Assembly (NCBI GenBank): GCA_002440905.1 | Contig: DJWA01000002.1 | Location: 236,913 to 300,912, forward strand | Direction: 5' to 3' | DNA: 64,000 nucleotides | DNA from: Candidatus Roizmanbacteria bacterium UBA6242 | GTDB taxonomy: Bacteria > Patescibacteriota > Microgenomatia > UBA1406 > GWC2-37-13 | Shown here: positions 52,343-62,719 of the stretch, piece after piece | Layout: each line of letters begins with the position of its first letter | Position numbering within the stretch: the first letter of the stretch is position 1 | Translations under genes and position numbers: made by a program | The notes under the pieces: generated by a model | Database searches by the model: none | What the model was told of the DNA's origin: nothing | Seen by the model: the letters and a program-made list of their open reading frames with translations, nothing else

Positions 52343-53437
52343 TTATGCAACTACAGACTTGATTAGCGAAAGCGTCGTATCGGCGCAGTTTTCCCATGAG
52401 AACTGTTTGATCCTGGTTGCGCCCTTTTTTATCAATGACTTTCTGAGATCGGGGTTTTCTTTAAGTTTCTTTAGTTTTTCAAATAAGTCAAAAGAGTTTT
52501 TAGGATCGAAGTACAAAGCAGCGTCACCTGAAACTTCGGGTAACGAAGATGTTTTTGAACTTATGACTGGACAACCAAAGCTCATTGCTTCAAGTGGCGG
52601 GATACCAAATCCTTCGTAAAGAGATGGCATTACAAAACAGAAAGCGTTTTTGTAAAGAAAAATCAATTGGTTATCGCTTATGTAATCTGTAAAATATACA
52701 TCATCTTCTAGCCCCAGATCGGTCACAAGGTCAAATATATCATTGTAGAGCCAACCCTTTTTTCCGGCAATTACAAGTTTAAAAGCAGGATAATCATGGG
52801 TAAACTTGTAAAATGCTTTTATTAGAGTATCGATATTTTTTCTTGGCTGCAAAGTGCCGACATACAAAATATACTGATGATTGCTTTCAAGGAGGCGAAG
52901 TTTTGATTCCGAAAGAAGTCTCTTTTTTTCATAACCGTTATAGATGACCTTTATTTTCTGGGAAGGAATTTTATAAGATTTGACGATATCTTTTTTCGTG
53001 GTTTCTGATACGGCGATAATTCGCGAGGCGCTATCAACAGAATATTTTGTCCAGGATGTAAGCTGATATAGGTCCTTTTTTAAGAAGTCCTTGGGGAAAT
53101 AGAGGTAAGAGAGATCGTGTATGGTGACAACTGTTGGTACCGGACAAAATCTCGGAAGGTAATGGGCTGGGCTGAAAAAAACGTCAATACCTTTTCTGGT
53201 AAATAGTCTGTAGGGTAAGAAAATTTGCGACCACAGAAAAGAACCGGGGACAATTTCGTACTTGAAATTAGCGTTTTCTCTGGGCATATCTTCACGTGGT
53301 TCGAATCGCAGATAAATTTTGAATTTAAGTTCGCCGCTTGCTCTTTTATTGAAGTACTTAAGGAGGTTCAGAGTATATACCGAAACTCCGACTCTTCTTT
53401 CTACATTAGCTTCATTACCGTCAACTCCTATTATCAT
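52343..53437 (-). CDS. Glycosyltransferase family 4
   Basis: 364 residues with the GT-B fold of GT4. Landmarks are [13 protein letters not shown] at the acceptor side, [36 protein letters not shown] and [38 protein letters not shown] (the EX7E motif). It transfers a sugar from a nucleotide sugar, probably mannose- or glucose-type, in synthesis of a surface glycan. It overlaps the next upstream GT gene by 17 bases. Donor and linkage are unknown. Confidence 0.93.
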   Translation of the reverse strand: MIIGVDGNEANVERRVGVSVYTLNLLKYFNKRASGELKFKIYLRFEPREDMPRENANFKYEIVPGSFLWSQIFLPYRLFTRKGIDVFFSPAHYLPRFCPVPTVVTIHDLSYLYFPKDFLKKDLYQLTSWTKYSVDSASRIIAVSETTKKDIVKSYKIPSQKIKVIYNGYEKKRLLSESKLRLLESNHQYILYVGTLQPRKNIDTLIKAFYKFTHDYPAFKLVIAGKKGWLYNDIFDLVTDLGLEDDVYFTDYISDNQLIFLYKNAFCFVMPSLYEGFGIPPLEAMSFGCPVISSKTSSLPEVSGDAALYFDPKNSFDLFEKLKKLKENPDLRKSLIKKGATRIKQFSWENCADTTLSLIKSVVA

Positions 53438-54503
53438 AGATTGATTTCATCATTTTATCATAATAATTCTCCCAGGTAAATTTAGCAGCATTCTCGTATC
53501 CTTTCTTAACAAGTCTTCTTCGAATCGATTCATTACCGGCCATTTTTTTAAGACTCAATAGGATGCTCTCAGTGCTTTCAGGATCAAACGTCAGCGCTGC
53601 GTCCTTGGCAATTTCTTTAATCGAGGAAGTGTCAGAACAGGCAACCGGTGCACCCAATTTCATAGCTTCAATTACTGGTATTCCAAAACCCTCCCAAAGT
53701 GAAGGGTAGACAAAAAAAAGACAACTTGTATACAAATTATAGAGTTCATGATCCGAAACAAATTCCATAATTTTGACATTTTTAATATTGAATTTATTAT
53801 CTAAGTTCTGCCATCCCCGCGGTCCGACAATTAGGAGGTCGATGTCTTCATTACCCATTTTGCTAAACGCTTCAACCAATTTTGGAAGATTTTTTCTTGG
53901 TTCAAGTTTGCCCACGGTCAGAATAAACGGCTTTGTTCTTCGGACGGTATTCAAAGGCTTAGTAACTTCAACACCCGGATAATTGACAGATATTTTTTTA
54001 TCTTTTAGATCATAAAATGATAAAAGGTCATTTCTAGTTGCTTCTGAATCTGCAAAAATTATATCCGATTCCTTTGCTACCCAATCGAGTCTTTTTTTCT
54101 GGGTATTAAGAATGTTATTTTCAACGGTTTCTGGATACTTCTTAAACACGAGGTCGTGAACGATAGTGGCTTTTTTTATACCTTTAATTTTCGGTTCAGT
54201 CCAGTCAGAAGTTATAAAAAGGTCGAGTTTAAAAAACTCTTTAGGAACTATTCCAACCGTGTGCCAATCATTCCAAAGTTGGGCTAGGGCTTTCGGCGGA
54301 ATTGGCCACTCAATCAAACGGTGCTTTTTAGAAAGAATTTTTTCTTTAAGATCGGAATCGAGCTTTTGTCTTAATCCTGAAAAAAAGAATAACCAATGGT
54401 TCTTCTTTTCGTATTTAAGGATTCCATTAACAAGTCCGCGAGTAAAGCGGGCGACGCCAGTACCTTTATAGACAATCTGGCTTATATCTATTCCCAAGTT
54501 CAT
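53421..54503 (-). CDS. Glycosyltransferase family 4
   Basis: 360 residues from ATG 54503, which overlaps the upstream stop as ATGA; the frame extends to 54548. GT4 landmarks are GIDISQIVYKGTGVARFTRGLV, TIVHDLVFKKYPETV, ILTVGKLEPRKNLPKLVEAF and EGFGIPVIEAMKLGAPVACSDTSSIKEIAKDAALTFDP (EX7E). It is a close paralogue of the gene at 52343 and probably adds a neighbouring residue of the same polymer. Confidence 0.93.
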   Translation of the reverse strand: MNLGIDISQIVYKGTGVARFTRGLVNGILKYEKKNHWLFFFSGLRQKLDSDLKEKILSKKHRLIEWPIPPKALAQLWNDWHTVGIVPKEFFKLDLFITSDWTEPKIKGIKKATIVHDLVFKKYPETVENNILNTQKKRLDWVAKESDIIFADSEATRNDLLSFYDLKDKKISVNYPGVEVTKPLNTVRRTKPFILTVGKLEPRKNLPKLVEAFSKMGNEDIDLLIVGPRGWQNLDNKFNIKNVKIMEFVSDHELYNLYTSCLFFVYPSLWEGFGIPVIEAMKLGAPVACSDTSSIKEIAKDAALTFDPESTESILLSLKKMAGNESIRRRLVKKGYENAAKFTWENYYDKMMKSIYDNRS

Positions 54504-55693
54504 AGGTGTTGGTAAAGTGATTCCAATTTTTTTGCAATTTGTTTCCATTGATATTTTTCCTTTACGAGGGAATAGGCATTTTTACGAACATCGTTGAAAA
54601 GTTTTTGATTTTTTATGACTCCGGTTATCTTGTCTCGGAATTGTTCGGGAGTTTGGGCAATTAAAACGTGTTGGCCGTCTGAAACATCCAATCCTTCAAC
54701 TCCTGTTTCGGTAGAAACGACGGGAGCACCGCTTCCCATGGCTGCCAATATTTTGAGTCTTGTCCCTCCAGGTCCAAATATTGGAGCAATAAAAATACTT
54801 GCTTCAAGAAACAATTTTTTTACCATGGCACTATCGGCATGTGCGATGTTTATTATTTCGATATTCTTGTCATTAACCCGACCAATTTTCTCGGCATTTT
54901 GGCCGGCAATCCTTATAACAATATTCTTATTGTCTTTCAAAACTAAAGGTGAAATGGTATTGATTATGAATTTAGCAGCCTCAACGTTTTGGAGCCAGAA
55001 GAAATTACCTTGAAAAAAGACAATTGGTTTTTTTAGTTCCTTCTGTGTAAGCGAGTTGACGATCATTTCGTCGCCCGCTCCATTTGGAATGACCGATGTT
55101 TTGATTTTGTAACCTTGAGATTTTATGATCTCCTCATCAGGAGTAGAAACCGCAACAACGATGTCAGCCTTCTTCCAGAAATGCTTTTCCCAGTATTTCA
55201 GCTTCATGATATCGATATCAAAATAGAAAAGCATCCTTAGGTACCAAGGTAGGGAATTGACGAAATGTTTATATACGTTGTATTCGATTGTCTGTTCGAC
55301 CAAGACAATAGGAGTTTGAGTCTTTGGAATATGCGGCATTACGTAAAAAGTCTCAGCATGAATGACGTCAAAGCGCTCCTTATTAAGTAAGTCGTCGATT
55401 ATCATAGAGGCTTCAGGAGAAAAATTCCTAACCACGAGAAACGGATAAAATGAAAAAATCGTTTTAAATATATTTTTAAACAACCAGGGCTTTTCCGGTC
55501 TTTGGCATAGATATATTTTTTTACAATATTTTTTGAGGTATGAATAGTACTTACGTTCGGCTTGATTCTTATAAAGTGCAACAAGAGTTATCTCATTTTT
55601 CTCACTCAAATGCTTTAGAAGGTTGAGGGTTCTTATCTGACCGCCCGAAGAAGGCGGATAGGGAACGTATGGAGTGACCATCAGTATTCTCAT
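54500..55693 (-). CDS. Glycosyltransferase family 4
   Basis: 397 residues. The N-terminus MVTPYVPYPPSSGGQIRTLNLLK is typical of GT4 enzymes; the donor site shows IVFFQGNFFWLQNVEAAKFII and IFIAPIFGPGGTRLKILAAMGSGAPVVSTETGVEGLDV. The catalytic EX7E glutamate pair is less obvious than in its two neighbours. It overlaps both adjacent genes by four bases, a tightly coupled operon. Acceptor unknown. Confidence 0.88.
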   Translation of the reverse strand: MRILMVTPYVPYPPSSGGQIRTLNLLKHLSEKNEITLVALYKNQAERKYYSYLKKYCKKIYLCQRPEKPWLFKNIFKTIFSFYPFLVVRNFSPEASMIIDDLLNKERFDVIHAETFYVMPHIPKTQTPIVLVEQTIEYNVYKHFVNSLPWYLRMLFYFDIDIMKLKYWEKHFWKKADIVVAVSTPDEEIIKSQGYKIKTSVIPNGAGDEMIVNSLTQKELKKPIVFFQGNFFWLQNVEAAKFIINTISPLVLKDNKNIVIRIAGQNAEKIGRVNDKNIEIINIAHADSAMVKKLFLEASIFIAPIFGPGGTRLKILAAMGSGAPVVSTETGVEGLDVSDGQHVLIAQTPEQFRDKITGVIKNQKLFNDVRKNAYSLVKEKYQWKQIAKKLESLYQHL

Positions 55694-57120
55694 AGTTTGA
55701 AGATTGACAATTTTTCGTTTTCAAACAATAGCATAAAATCATCTTGTTCCAGCTGTTCAACCATGTCCCGACTGTTGGTCATTATTACAGAATATCCTAA
55801 CTCTTTAAGTGTTTTTGGATCACGATAAACAGCCGGAGCACCTCGACGTCCTGAAAGATAGAGAAGGGTAGTATCGCCCGTTGTATCGGTGACGACTAAG
55901 TCTTCGGGACCTGTAAGGCTGTTAATTATCTTTGCCGTTTGAATAAGGTCTGAGGAATAATTATAGTAATTTCTGACTGTGTAATAAGAGAAAAACCAGG
56001 ATAGTGCCAGTATAACGGGGACAGAAACTATCACTAATCCTGTCGAAATGGTTTTTTTATTGCTAAATAAGTAATCGATTCCGATTCCTGTAAAAATAGC
56101 TAATGCGGGAAGAATCAGTGTTTGATAATATTCGTGCTGAACATTACCTCCCTGAAAAACAAATAGGAAAGAAAGAGACGCGACCAGTATAGATAACATA
56201 AGACCTTTTTTTTGTCTGGCAAAAATTCCGAGAAAGAAGAAAGTCGTCGATAAACCACCTAAAATTAGGTTATTGATCCTTTCAAAAAAAATCCAGCGAA
56301 AAAAGGCTGGTCGAAAAAAAATCTTTTGCAGAGCACCCGTTGTATTGACGCTTGTTATAAGCCACTCTGATCCTGGTACACCTTCGGGAAAAATCTTAAT
56401 GTAATTTCTCCAAAGAAAAAGCGGAATTACGGACAAAATAAAGAAAGTATAAAAATATGGCTTTTTTATAACAGACCATTTATGGTTTTTGAAAAAGATA
56501 TAAGCCAAGGGAAGGGCGAAAAAAATTACCGTCGGTTTGATCAATAGTGAGGCAGCAAAGAAAACCATTGCCGGGACATAAGTCAATGGCGACGTGGAAA
56601 TATAGAGAAAAAAAATCGAGATGAAGGTAAATCCAAGAGCGGTAGGCTCTGGCAACACCACTCGAGAAAAGAAAACAAAAAAAGGAAAGACCGCGTAAAT
56701 AAGTGCGGCAAATATAGCTGCCAACCGACTTACTTCCTTGAGAAGTAGATAATAAATGACGGCGATCGTCGTTAACGAAAAAAATATGGAAACAAGCCTA
56801 CCCCAAACTTCAAGTGGTATAGATGGGTACATCTTGTGAAGTCCGGCGAATATGGAATTGTATAGGGGAAATTCAACCATTCTTAAGCCTTCGGGGTTGT
56901 CTTTGCCTGACTGGACATTTGACAGATCATCGTAACGGGGTCTCATTAAATCAAATCCATCGTTAACGAAGTTACGGGCAACGGCAGCGGTATCTACCTG
57001 TCGCCATGAGTGGAAGTCAGCCAACGGAGTTGATATTTTATATAATCTAAGTCCCAGGCCGATAACCAACACGATCACGAGTATAATCAAATCCACTTTG
57101 AGGAAATTGTTGGGCTTCAT
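55690..57120 (-). CDS. Polytopic dolichol/undecaprenyl-phosphate-sugar glycosyltransferase (PMT/ArnT-like)
   Basis: 476 residues with about ten membrane helices. The first external loop has FHSWRQVDTAAVARNFVNDGFDLMRPRYDD, typical of GT39/GT83 enzymes where an Asp is catalytic. These enzymes use lipid-linked sugars at the outer face to glycosylate proteins, lipids or glycans. It lies in the polysaccharide operon between the O-antigen ligase-like gene and the three GT4 genes. Substrate not determined. Confidence 0.87.
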   Translation of the reverse strand: MKPNNFLKVDLIILVIVLVIGLGLRLYKISTPLADFHSWRQVDTAAVARNFVNDGFDLMRPRYDDLSNVQSGKDNPEGLRMVEFPLYNSIFAGLHKMYPSIPLEVWGRLVSIFFSLTTIAVIYYLLLKEVSRLAAIFAALIYAVFPFFVFFSRVVLPEPTALGFTFISIFFLYISTSPLTYVPAMVFFAASLLIKPTVIFFALPLAYIFFKNHKWSVIKKPYFYTFFILSVIPLFLWRNYIKIFPEGVPGSEWLITSVNTTGALQKIFFRPAFFRWIFFERINNLILGGLSTTFFFLGIFARQKKGLMLSILVASLSFLFVFQGGNVQHEYYQTLILPALAIFTGIGIDYLFSNKKTISTGLVIVSVPVILALSWFFSYYTVRNYYNYSSDLIQTAKIINSLTGPEDLVVTDTTGDTTLLYLSGRRGAPAVYRDPKTLKELGYSVIMTNSRDMVEQLEQDDFMLLFENEKLSIFKL

Positions 57121-57128
57121 TTTTTGCT

Positions 57129-58604
57129 TTAAGCTTTTTTAAGTGAATAATATCCTACAAATAGTCCCGCGACTGTCCAGAATGTATAGGCAACTTTTGA
57201 TGCTTCAAAAACGTCAATATATGAGGCGTTAATCATAAGCGCGCCCAATCCGAATATAAATCCCCAGACGATAACGTCATTTCTCCATAATTTTTTTACG
57301 ATCATTGCTAGGATTCCAAGGAATGCCAGAGTACCGAAAAGCCCAAGTTCACCGAGCCACCTTAAGTAATCATTGTCGGTAGCCTCCGTAATCGAGGAAG
57401 GTCCGGTTCCCAGGAAGACGTTTTTCTTAAAAGCTTCAAATGCCCTTGGCCACTCAATTTGTAAACGAGTGGCGAATGATATATCCGAAACGACGGTATT
57501 GACGGGCTTTAAGTTGGCAGTTGCTGATGCAGCAATCTGTTCTTTCTGTTCGTCTGTCAATATATGTCCCGCAGCTGAAGCTTCTCGAATTTTTTCTTTT
57601 ACAACTCGAGCCTTAAGAGCGTCAAGATCAACCGGTGGAGCTCCCCCTTTTGTCTGATCCTTTATAGGAACGTAAAAAGATCCGGCTGGTAACTCTTTTG
57701 CGGTTATCGTCTGACCGACATAAACGGCCCCGGTGTTTTGGTCGACTAATATCCTCCTAACCTGCAGCGTTTTGAGGAACCTATCGGTCAGCTCTCCGGT
57801 TGCCAAAACCAGCGCTACCGTCAATATGACGACAAATATAATAAATAGATATTTCCTTATCCAGATAAGAAATGCTAAAGTAGCAACAACGTATGCGCCA
57901 AAGGAGATGCGAGATGAAGTGTAAATAAGAACTGCCACGGCACCTATAAATAGCCATAAGTAAGCTTTTTTCTTGGAGAAAAAGAAGTATCCCAGCAGCA
58001 TAGGGATGGCAAATACTATATAAGAGGCCAGGTCATAATGACCCGCAAAGGTTCCAGATATTCTTGCCTCGGGCGTCAAATAAAGAATATAACCTTTGGC
58101 GTATTCGGGATTCATTGTTTGAACAGCCGGAAAATTCAGGAACTTCTGACCGATAGCGTAGATAACAACCAAAAAAACGGAAAAGAAGTAGAAGCCGAGC
58201 ATCTGGAAAAAATCCTTCTTCGTTTTTATTACAGAAGCAGCGACGAAGAAAGGGAACATATACTCAATCCTTCTTAAGAAATGAAGAATACCAAGGTGAG
58301 GAAACTCAATAGTCTTGGATACGTATATTCCCCAAGCAGTCGATGCCCCGGCAGCCAGCCAAAAAAGTCCGATAAGCCATGCAAATTGGCGGTTTAATAC
58401 GACTTTTTTTCTCAAAAGCTGAATCACAAAAACGATCGCAAGCAAAGCGACATAAAAATCCTCGAATCGGATTGCTATGTACGTGTAATTGATGGTTTTA
58501 AATGGCAGCTTCGGCCATAAAGGTACCAGGAATATGAAGATTGATACAAAGATTTTGACTAAATTATCGTCAAGTTTTTTAAGAAATCCTAAAAGCTTCT
58601 CCAT
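57129..58604 (-). CDS. O-antigen ligase/polymerase-like (Wzy/WaaL) membrane protein
   Basis: 491 residues with about ten helices. The late conserved segment is LGTGPSSITEATDNDYLRWLGELGLFGTLAFLGIL (WaaL/Wzy-type). A large extracytoplasmic loop of about 110 residues (about 280-390) separates the two helix groups, rich in Ala, Lys and Glu. It joins or polymerises lipid-linked glycans at the outer face. It overlaps the GT2 gene by 26 bases. Ligase and polymerase cannot be told apart here. Confidence 0.85.
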   Translation of the reverse strand: MEKLLGFLKKLDDNLVKIFVSIFIFLVPLWPKLPFKTINYTYIAIRFEDFYVALLAIVFVIQLLRKKVVLNRQFAWLIGLFWLAAGASTAWGIYVSKTIEFPHLGILHFLRRIEYMFPFFVAASVIKTKKDFFQMLGFYFFSVFLVVIYAIGQKFLNFPAVQTMNPEYAKGYILYLTPEARISGTFAGHYDLASYIVFAIPMLLGYFFFSKKKAYLWLFIGAVAVLIYTSSRISFGAYVVATLAFLIWIRKYLFIIFVVILTVALVLATGELTDRFLKTLQVRRILVDQNTGAVYVGQTITAKELPAGSFYVPIKDQTKGGAPPVDLDALKARVVKEKIREASAAGHILTDEQKEQIAASATANLKPVNTVVSDISFATRLQIEWPRAFEAFKKNVFLGTGPSSITEATDNDYLRWLGELGLFGTLAFLGILAMIVKKLWRNDVIVWGFIFGLGALMINASYIDVFEASKVAYTFWTVAGLFVGYYSLKKA

Positions 58605-59469
58605 AGGTTGTTGTTAGATACTGGTTATTTTTAATTCTACCAATAAAATAGGCAATGGCTGCCTTAAATTTTAATATAAAATGCAGACCGACTAAATGGG
58701 TAAGTGGATAGTGTTTCTTGTAGAAAAAGAGAAAGCCGCGATATACCTGGAGAATTGGAAATGTTTTTCCTCCTGATGAGGCTGATCCAAGATGAATTAT
58801 CTGGGACTCCGGATAGAAATAAGTATTGAGGTTTTTTTTTGCCGCTCTATATAGTAGGTCAACCTCCTCCATATACATGAAGATTTTATTGTCGAATCCA
58901 CCCAATCGATCATATATCTTTCTTGAAGTTAGAATGCAAGCGCCCGATACCCAGTCGACCTTTTTAAAAATGTTTGGACTTGATCTGGTTGCCCCCCAGT
59001 AGTCGCCCTTCAGTAAAAGAGCCGCAAATACGACTGGCAAAGTAAAAAAATGAGCTGCCGATGCTTGGGGGGTCAAATCTCGATTAAGGAGTTTGGGTCC
59101 CAAAAAATGGATCGAACCTTCGTCTTCCTTGTATTTTTCATATAGCTTCTCGATTGCCCGGTTCAAAACTATCGTATCAGAATTGAGGAGAAGGATGTAT
59201 TTTCCCTTTGATTTTTTAACCGCGTAGTTGTTTCCTCGTCCGAAGCCCAGGTTTTGTCCGGTTTGGTGATAGGTAAGGTGATTCACTTTATTCAAGGACA
59301 TTTTAGATAGAAGTTCATGCGAACCGTCGCGGGAGGCGTTATCAGCAACAATTATTTCATATTTGATCTTGGAATTCTTTAAAGACTCGTTTACCGAATC
59401 GATACAGTCTTTTGTTATTCGCTTTGTATTATAGGAAACGACAATAATCGAAAGATCGAGATTTGTCAT
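58579..59469 (-). CDS. Glycosyltransferase family 2 (rhamnosyltransferase-like)
   Basis: 296 residues with the GT-A fold. The donor site is LSIIVVSYNTKRITKDCIDSV, the DxD-like ILLLNSDTIVL follows, and DWVSGACILTSRKIYDRLGGFDNKIFMYMEEVDLLYRAAKKN carries the acceptor-side ED motif, as in WbbL-type rhamnosyltransferases. It is the first gene of the polysaccharide operon, divergent from tRNA-Met. Confidence 0.93.
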   Translation of the reverse strand: MTNLDLSIIVVSYNTKRITKDCIDSVNESLKNSKIKYEIIVADNASRDGSHELLSKMSLNKVNHLTYHQTGQNLGFGRGNNYAVKKSKGKYILLLNSDTIVLNRAIEKLYEKYKEDEGSIHFLGPKLLNRDLTPQASAAHFFTLPVVFAALLLKGDYWGATRSSPNIFKKVDWVSGACILTSRKIYDRLGGFDNKIFMYMEEVDLLYRAAKKNLNTYFYPESQIIHLGSASSGGKTFPILQVYRGFLFFYKKHYPLTHLVGLHFILKFKAAIAYFIGRIKNNQYLTTTYGEAFRIS

Positions 59470-59512
59470 TTATGTATTATATAATATATAGGTGGTATTT
59501 ACGAGCCGCACA

Positions 59513-59584
59513 GTCAGCATAGCTCAGCGGTAGAGCACTCGTTTCATAAGCGAGACGTCACAGGTTCGAATCCTGTTGCTGACA
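59513..59584 (+). tRNA. tRNA-Met (anticodon CAT)
   Basis: Acceptor GTCAGCA (59513-59519) pairs with TGCTGAC (59577-59583). The anticodon arm CTCGT-TTCATAA-GCGAG gives CAT. The first pair is G-C, not the C-A mismatch of initiators, so this is elongator Met or a CAU-tRNA-Ile that needs lysidine. CCA is not encoded (ACAT follows). A TATAAT box lies at 59480-59485. Confidence 0.92.
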
Positions 59585-59588
59585 CATT

Positions 59589-61043
59589 TCAGAAACTCAA
59601 CCCGGTATTTAAGAAATACTTATTGGAAGACAGATAATATTTTTTGTAATCTCTAAAAGCTTCCAACCCCTTTTTAAATAATTTCTTGTCCTTAGCAAAC
59701 GTCAGTCTTAGCCAAAAACCGAGCTTTGTGTCCCAAGTTCTTTGGTCAAAACCGAAGCAAGGCGCAATTTCGGTTTTCAACCCGGTCGTAAGGAAGCAAT
59801 TAACCATGAAATCAAAGCTGTTGACGTTGCCGATTTCTCTGATTTTTACAATTGTGTTGAATGCGGAATATTTTGGAAAACTTTTCTCTATGTCATTGCC
59901 AAGAATTTTTATGATGTCGTTGTACCGTTGGCTGTAAAAAGCCATAAGTTGGCCGAAGTATTTTTCGTAATCATTGTAGCTTTTATAAAGCTCCGCCTCG
60001 GATTTTTCTGCAATAGATGGAAGTTCTTTGAAATCGGCTAGGACTTCATTTATTTTTTTGTAACCGTTAAATCTGACTGACTGGATAAAACTATCAAGGC
60101 AGATGAGTCCAGTAAAATTTGAAGCCACGGAATAGGAACTTCTTTGTTGGGCTATTAGGGCAACTCCATTAAGTAGGTCTTTATTTTTTGAATAAAGATA
60201 GCCGATCCTTAGGCCGACCAAATTTTTTGACTTAGAGTAACCTTTAACAATTACGAGGTTTTCCATGGTATCTAATTGAGAGGCCACCAAGTCGGCGGCG
60301 GTAAATGTTTTTTGAGAAAATACCAATTCAGAAAAAAGTTCGTCAATCAAAACAAGCAAGTTCCTTTCTTTGGCCGCCTTGAGGATTTTTTCAAGACCGT
60401 TTCTTTCAAGTATCTCGCCACTCGGGTTTGCAGGGTTGGTAATGACAATCACTTTTGTTTTGTCCGTAATGTTTTTGACAATCGTATCAGCACTTATGAA
60501 TGAGACGTCTTTTCGTCCAAGTTCGGGCATAATTTCCCTAAGTCTTAGTCCGTAATAGTTTGACACAAATTTGTACAGATAATAATTGGGCGATTGGATG
60601 AGGATTTCACCACGGGGAGCATATTTGCTTAAATATTCAAAAATCATCGTGATCGCACCGGTTGAGCCCTCTGCTAGACAAAAATCTTCCGGCGTGTAAC
60701 GGTTTTTTGCTACTAACTTGTAGTTTTCCCGAATACAAAGCGCTCGACGTGCTTCGAGGTTTCCTTTTGAAGGGTAATAATCACGATAATATCGATTACG
60801 CTTAAAATCCGAAATGATTTGTTTAATATACCCCTTATAGGCTTTTCTGTCAGAAACCCCAGATGAAATTTCATTTAGATAAATTCCGTTTTTAGCCATG
60901 AGATCGAGTATCTTGGCATTGCTGTATATTGCCCGTCTAACATTATTAAACTCCCGGTTTTTAATATCAGGGAGGATTTCTTCGTAAAGAATCTTCTTAA
61001 TTTTTTGGAAGTAACTTTTCGGCGGAATTTTGAGTTTACTCAT
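59589..61043 (-). CDS. Class I/II aminotransferase
   Basis: 484 residues, PLP fold type I. Landmarks are EGSTGAITMIFEYLS, VITNPANPSGEIL, the Asp of LVLIDELFSELVF and the PLP lysine in VIVKGYSKSKNLVGLRIGYLYSK. It is longer than AspC-type enzymes (about 400), with an N-terminal extension. It starts with a four-base overlap of its paralogue upstream. The pair resembles alanine/aspartate-type aminotransferases, but the substrates cannot be fixed from sequence. Confidence 0.88.
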   Translation of the reverse strand: MSKLKIPPKSYFQKIKKILYEEILPDIKNREFNNVRRAIYSNAKILDLMAKNGIYLNEISSGVSDRKAYKGYIKQIISDFKRNRYYRDYYPSKGNLEARRALCIRENYKLVAKNRYTPEDFCLAEGSTGAITMIFEYLSKYAPRGEILIQSPNYYLYKFVSNYYGLRLREIMPELGRKDVSFISADTIVKNITDKTKVIVITNPANPSGEILERNGLEKILKAAKERNLLVLIDELFSELVFSQKTFTAADLVASQLDTMENLVIVKGYSKSKNLVGLRIGYLYSKNKDLLNGVALIAQQRSSYSVASNFTGLICLDSFIQSVRFNGYKKINEVLADFKELPSIAEKSEAELYKSYNDYEKYFGQLMAFYSQRYNDIIKILGNDIEKSFPKYSAFNTIVKIREIGNVNSFDFMVNCFLTTGLKTEIAPCFGFDQRTWDTKLGFWLRLTFAKDKKLFKKGLEAFRDYKKYYLSSNKYFLNTGLSF

Positions 61044-62719
61044 ATTTGGTTATCAAATCTAACTTGCAATACCGGAAACCGGTTTGGATCTCCCAACTTC
61101 TTTTCCTGGTAGGTCTGGGTAAAAATAATGAGTCTGGTTACGGCCTCGACGAGGTCGTTGCGAGACGAGGCGTATGTGATTCTCGGCCAAATCCCAAGTT
61201 GGTTGTCCCAGCACTTTTGGGAAATCCCGAAGCAAGGGCCGACTTGGGTATATGTTGCCAAGGTATACATAAGCTTCGCCAGATAATCCATAGAACTGAC
61301 ATCTTTTCCGGGTTCTCCCATTTTTACAAATGTATTGAACGCGGCCCGGTCGGGAGAGAGTCCGCTTGCTGATCCTTCAAGTAAGGTTTTGACGATTTTC
61401 AGATTGTCCCGGTAGTACCTCAAAGTCTCCCTGTCCCAGACATCCCATTCTTGAAACATTTTGAGAAATTCACCCTTGTTAAATGAGTAATTGCCATTTC
61501 CCATAACATAGTCAACTATCGATTCAATCGACGATGACGGATAATCAACCTTGAGTCTTTTAGTTTTTCGGGCCAATCCTTCAAAGGAAAGTATTGGTCC
61601 AAGGGTAAGGCGGGGATTGCATCGCCTTGACAAGACTGTGTTCTCGAGAGATTGAACGATTTTATCGTCGGTTGCGGCTACGAAGCCAATCCGTTCACCT
61701 GCGAAATTCTTGGTTTTGGAAAGGCTGTCAACAACGACGATCCGGTCCAAAGCTCCTGATTCGGCGGCTATCTGTAAAAGCCGCGACCGGTAGTTATCAT
61801 TTTCATCAAAGTACATATTTTCGAAAATGCCGTCGAAAAGTATGTAAAGATTCCGGCGTTTTACCAAGTCCATAATTTGTGTCAATTCGCGGTCATCGTA
61901 GGTCTCGCCATTTGGGTTATTGGGAATTGTAATAACGAGCGCTTTGGTATCTATCGGGATCGACCGTTCAATTTCAAACGCCGTGGGGAAGAATTTCGCT
62001 TCACCCTGGTTTTTAGTCGGATTTTGCGCCAGTCGGTCAATCTTGAGCCCTTTTTGGTAAGCAGAATACGGACCGGTGTAATAAGATAGTCCAAGAAATA
62101 TTACTCTCTTACCGGGGTCGGTCTTGGATAATGCTTCCATAAAAAGATCGATACCCTCAGTTGCCCCTTCTGTCACGAATACGCCGGATTCGGGAAAGAA
62201 ATCCCCTTCAGGATCAATTCTTGAATCCATAATCGTTTTTATTCCCCGTCTCGTTTCACTCGTCCCGTTAGGAGCCGTGTAGTTTAAAGATAGTTCAGGA
62301 TTTTCTACCCCCATTTTTAGTAATTTGGAATAAATAGAGGGTGCCTCAATTAATCCGATACCTGGCCCAAGTTTAAGTTTGGATTTCTGGTCTTTCCAGC
62401 CGGGAATATTTTTTCGTCCAAGAAGATTGACATAATTTAAGACATCTTTTTCTCTAGAACCACCGATTATTTCTTCATTAAAGAAGTAGGCGCCAGCGGT
62501 ATCTGATAATGGAAACGAATTGTCTATGCGTGAATTGCCAACGGTTTCGAGTTGGCTCAAGTTCAACTGATTGTCCAATTGTCCGGATTTGACGACATCC
62601 ATTATTAGATTTGGATAATATTTTTGTGCCCGCTCAAGGCGACACAAAGAATTTCTCACGACATTTGATATGCCGTTATTGTTAGCTTCTATAACCGATA
62701 ATAGTTTTAAATTTTCCAT
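61040..62719 (-). CDS. Class I/II aminotransferase, paralogue of the following gene
   Basis: 559 residues, PLP fold type I. Landmarks are VTEGATEGIDLFMEALS, ITIPNNPNGETYDD, LYILFDGIFENMYFD and VVVDSLSKTKNFAGERIGFVAATDD with the PLP lysine. Relative to ordinary enzymes it is about 150 residues long, mostly in an N-terminal extension. The ATG at 62719 directly abuts the seven U's of an attenuator terminator. It heads a two-gene operon and is divergent from a TrpR-type regulator. Confidence 0.88.
   Translation of the reverse strand: MENLKLLSVIEANNNGISNVVRNSLCRLERAQKYYPNLIMDVVKSGQLDNQLNLSQLETVGNSRIDNSFPLSDTAGAYFFNEEIIGGSREKDVLNYVNLLGRKNIPGWKDQKSKLKLGPGIGLIEAPSIYSKLLKMGVENPELSLNYTAPNGTSETRRGIKTIMDSRIDPEGDFFPESGVFVTEGATEGIDLFMEALSKTDPGKRVIFLGLSYYTGPYSAYQKGLKIDRLAQNPTKNQGEAKFFPTAFEIERSIPIDTKALVITIPNNPNGETYDDRELTQIMDLVKRRNLYILFDGIFENMYFDENDNYRSRLLQIAAESGALDRIVVVDSLSKTKNFAGERIGFVAATDDKIVQSLENTVLSRRCNPRLTLGPILSFEGLARKTKRLKVDYPSSSIESIVDYVMGNGNYSFNKGEFLKMFQEWDVWDRETLRYYRDNLKIVKTLLEGSASGLSPDRAAFNTFVKMGEPGKDVSSMDYLAKLMYTLATYTQVGPCFGISQKCWDNQLGIWPRITYASSRNDLVEAVTRLIIFTQTYQEKKLGDPNRFPVLQVRFDNQI

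Noticed and set aside
59513..59584. Initiator tRNA
   Set aside because: The acceptor begins with a G-C pair, whereas bacterial initiators carry an unpaired C-A at that position.
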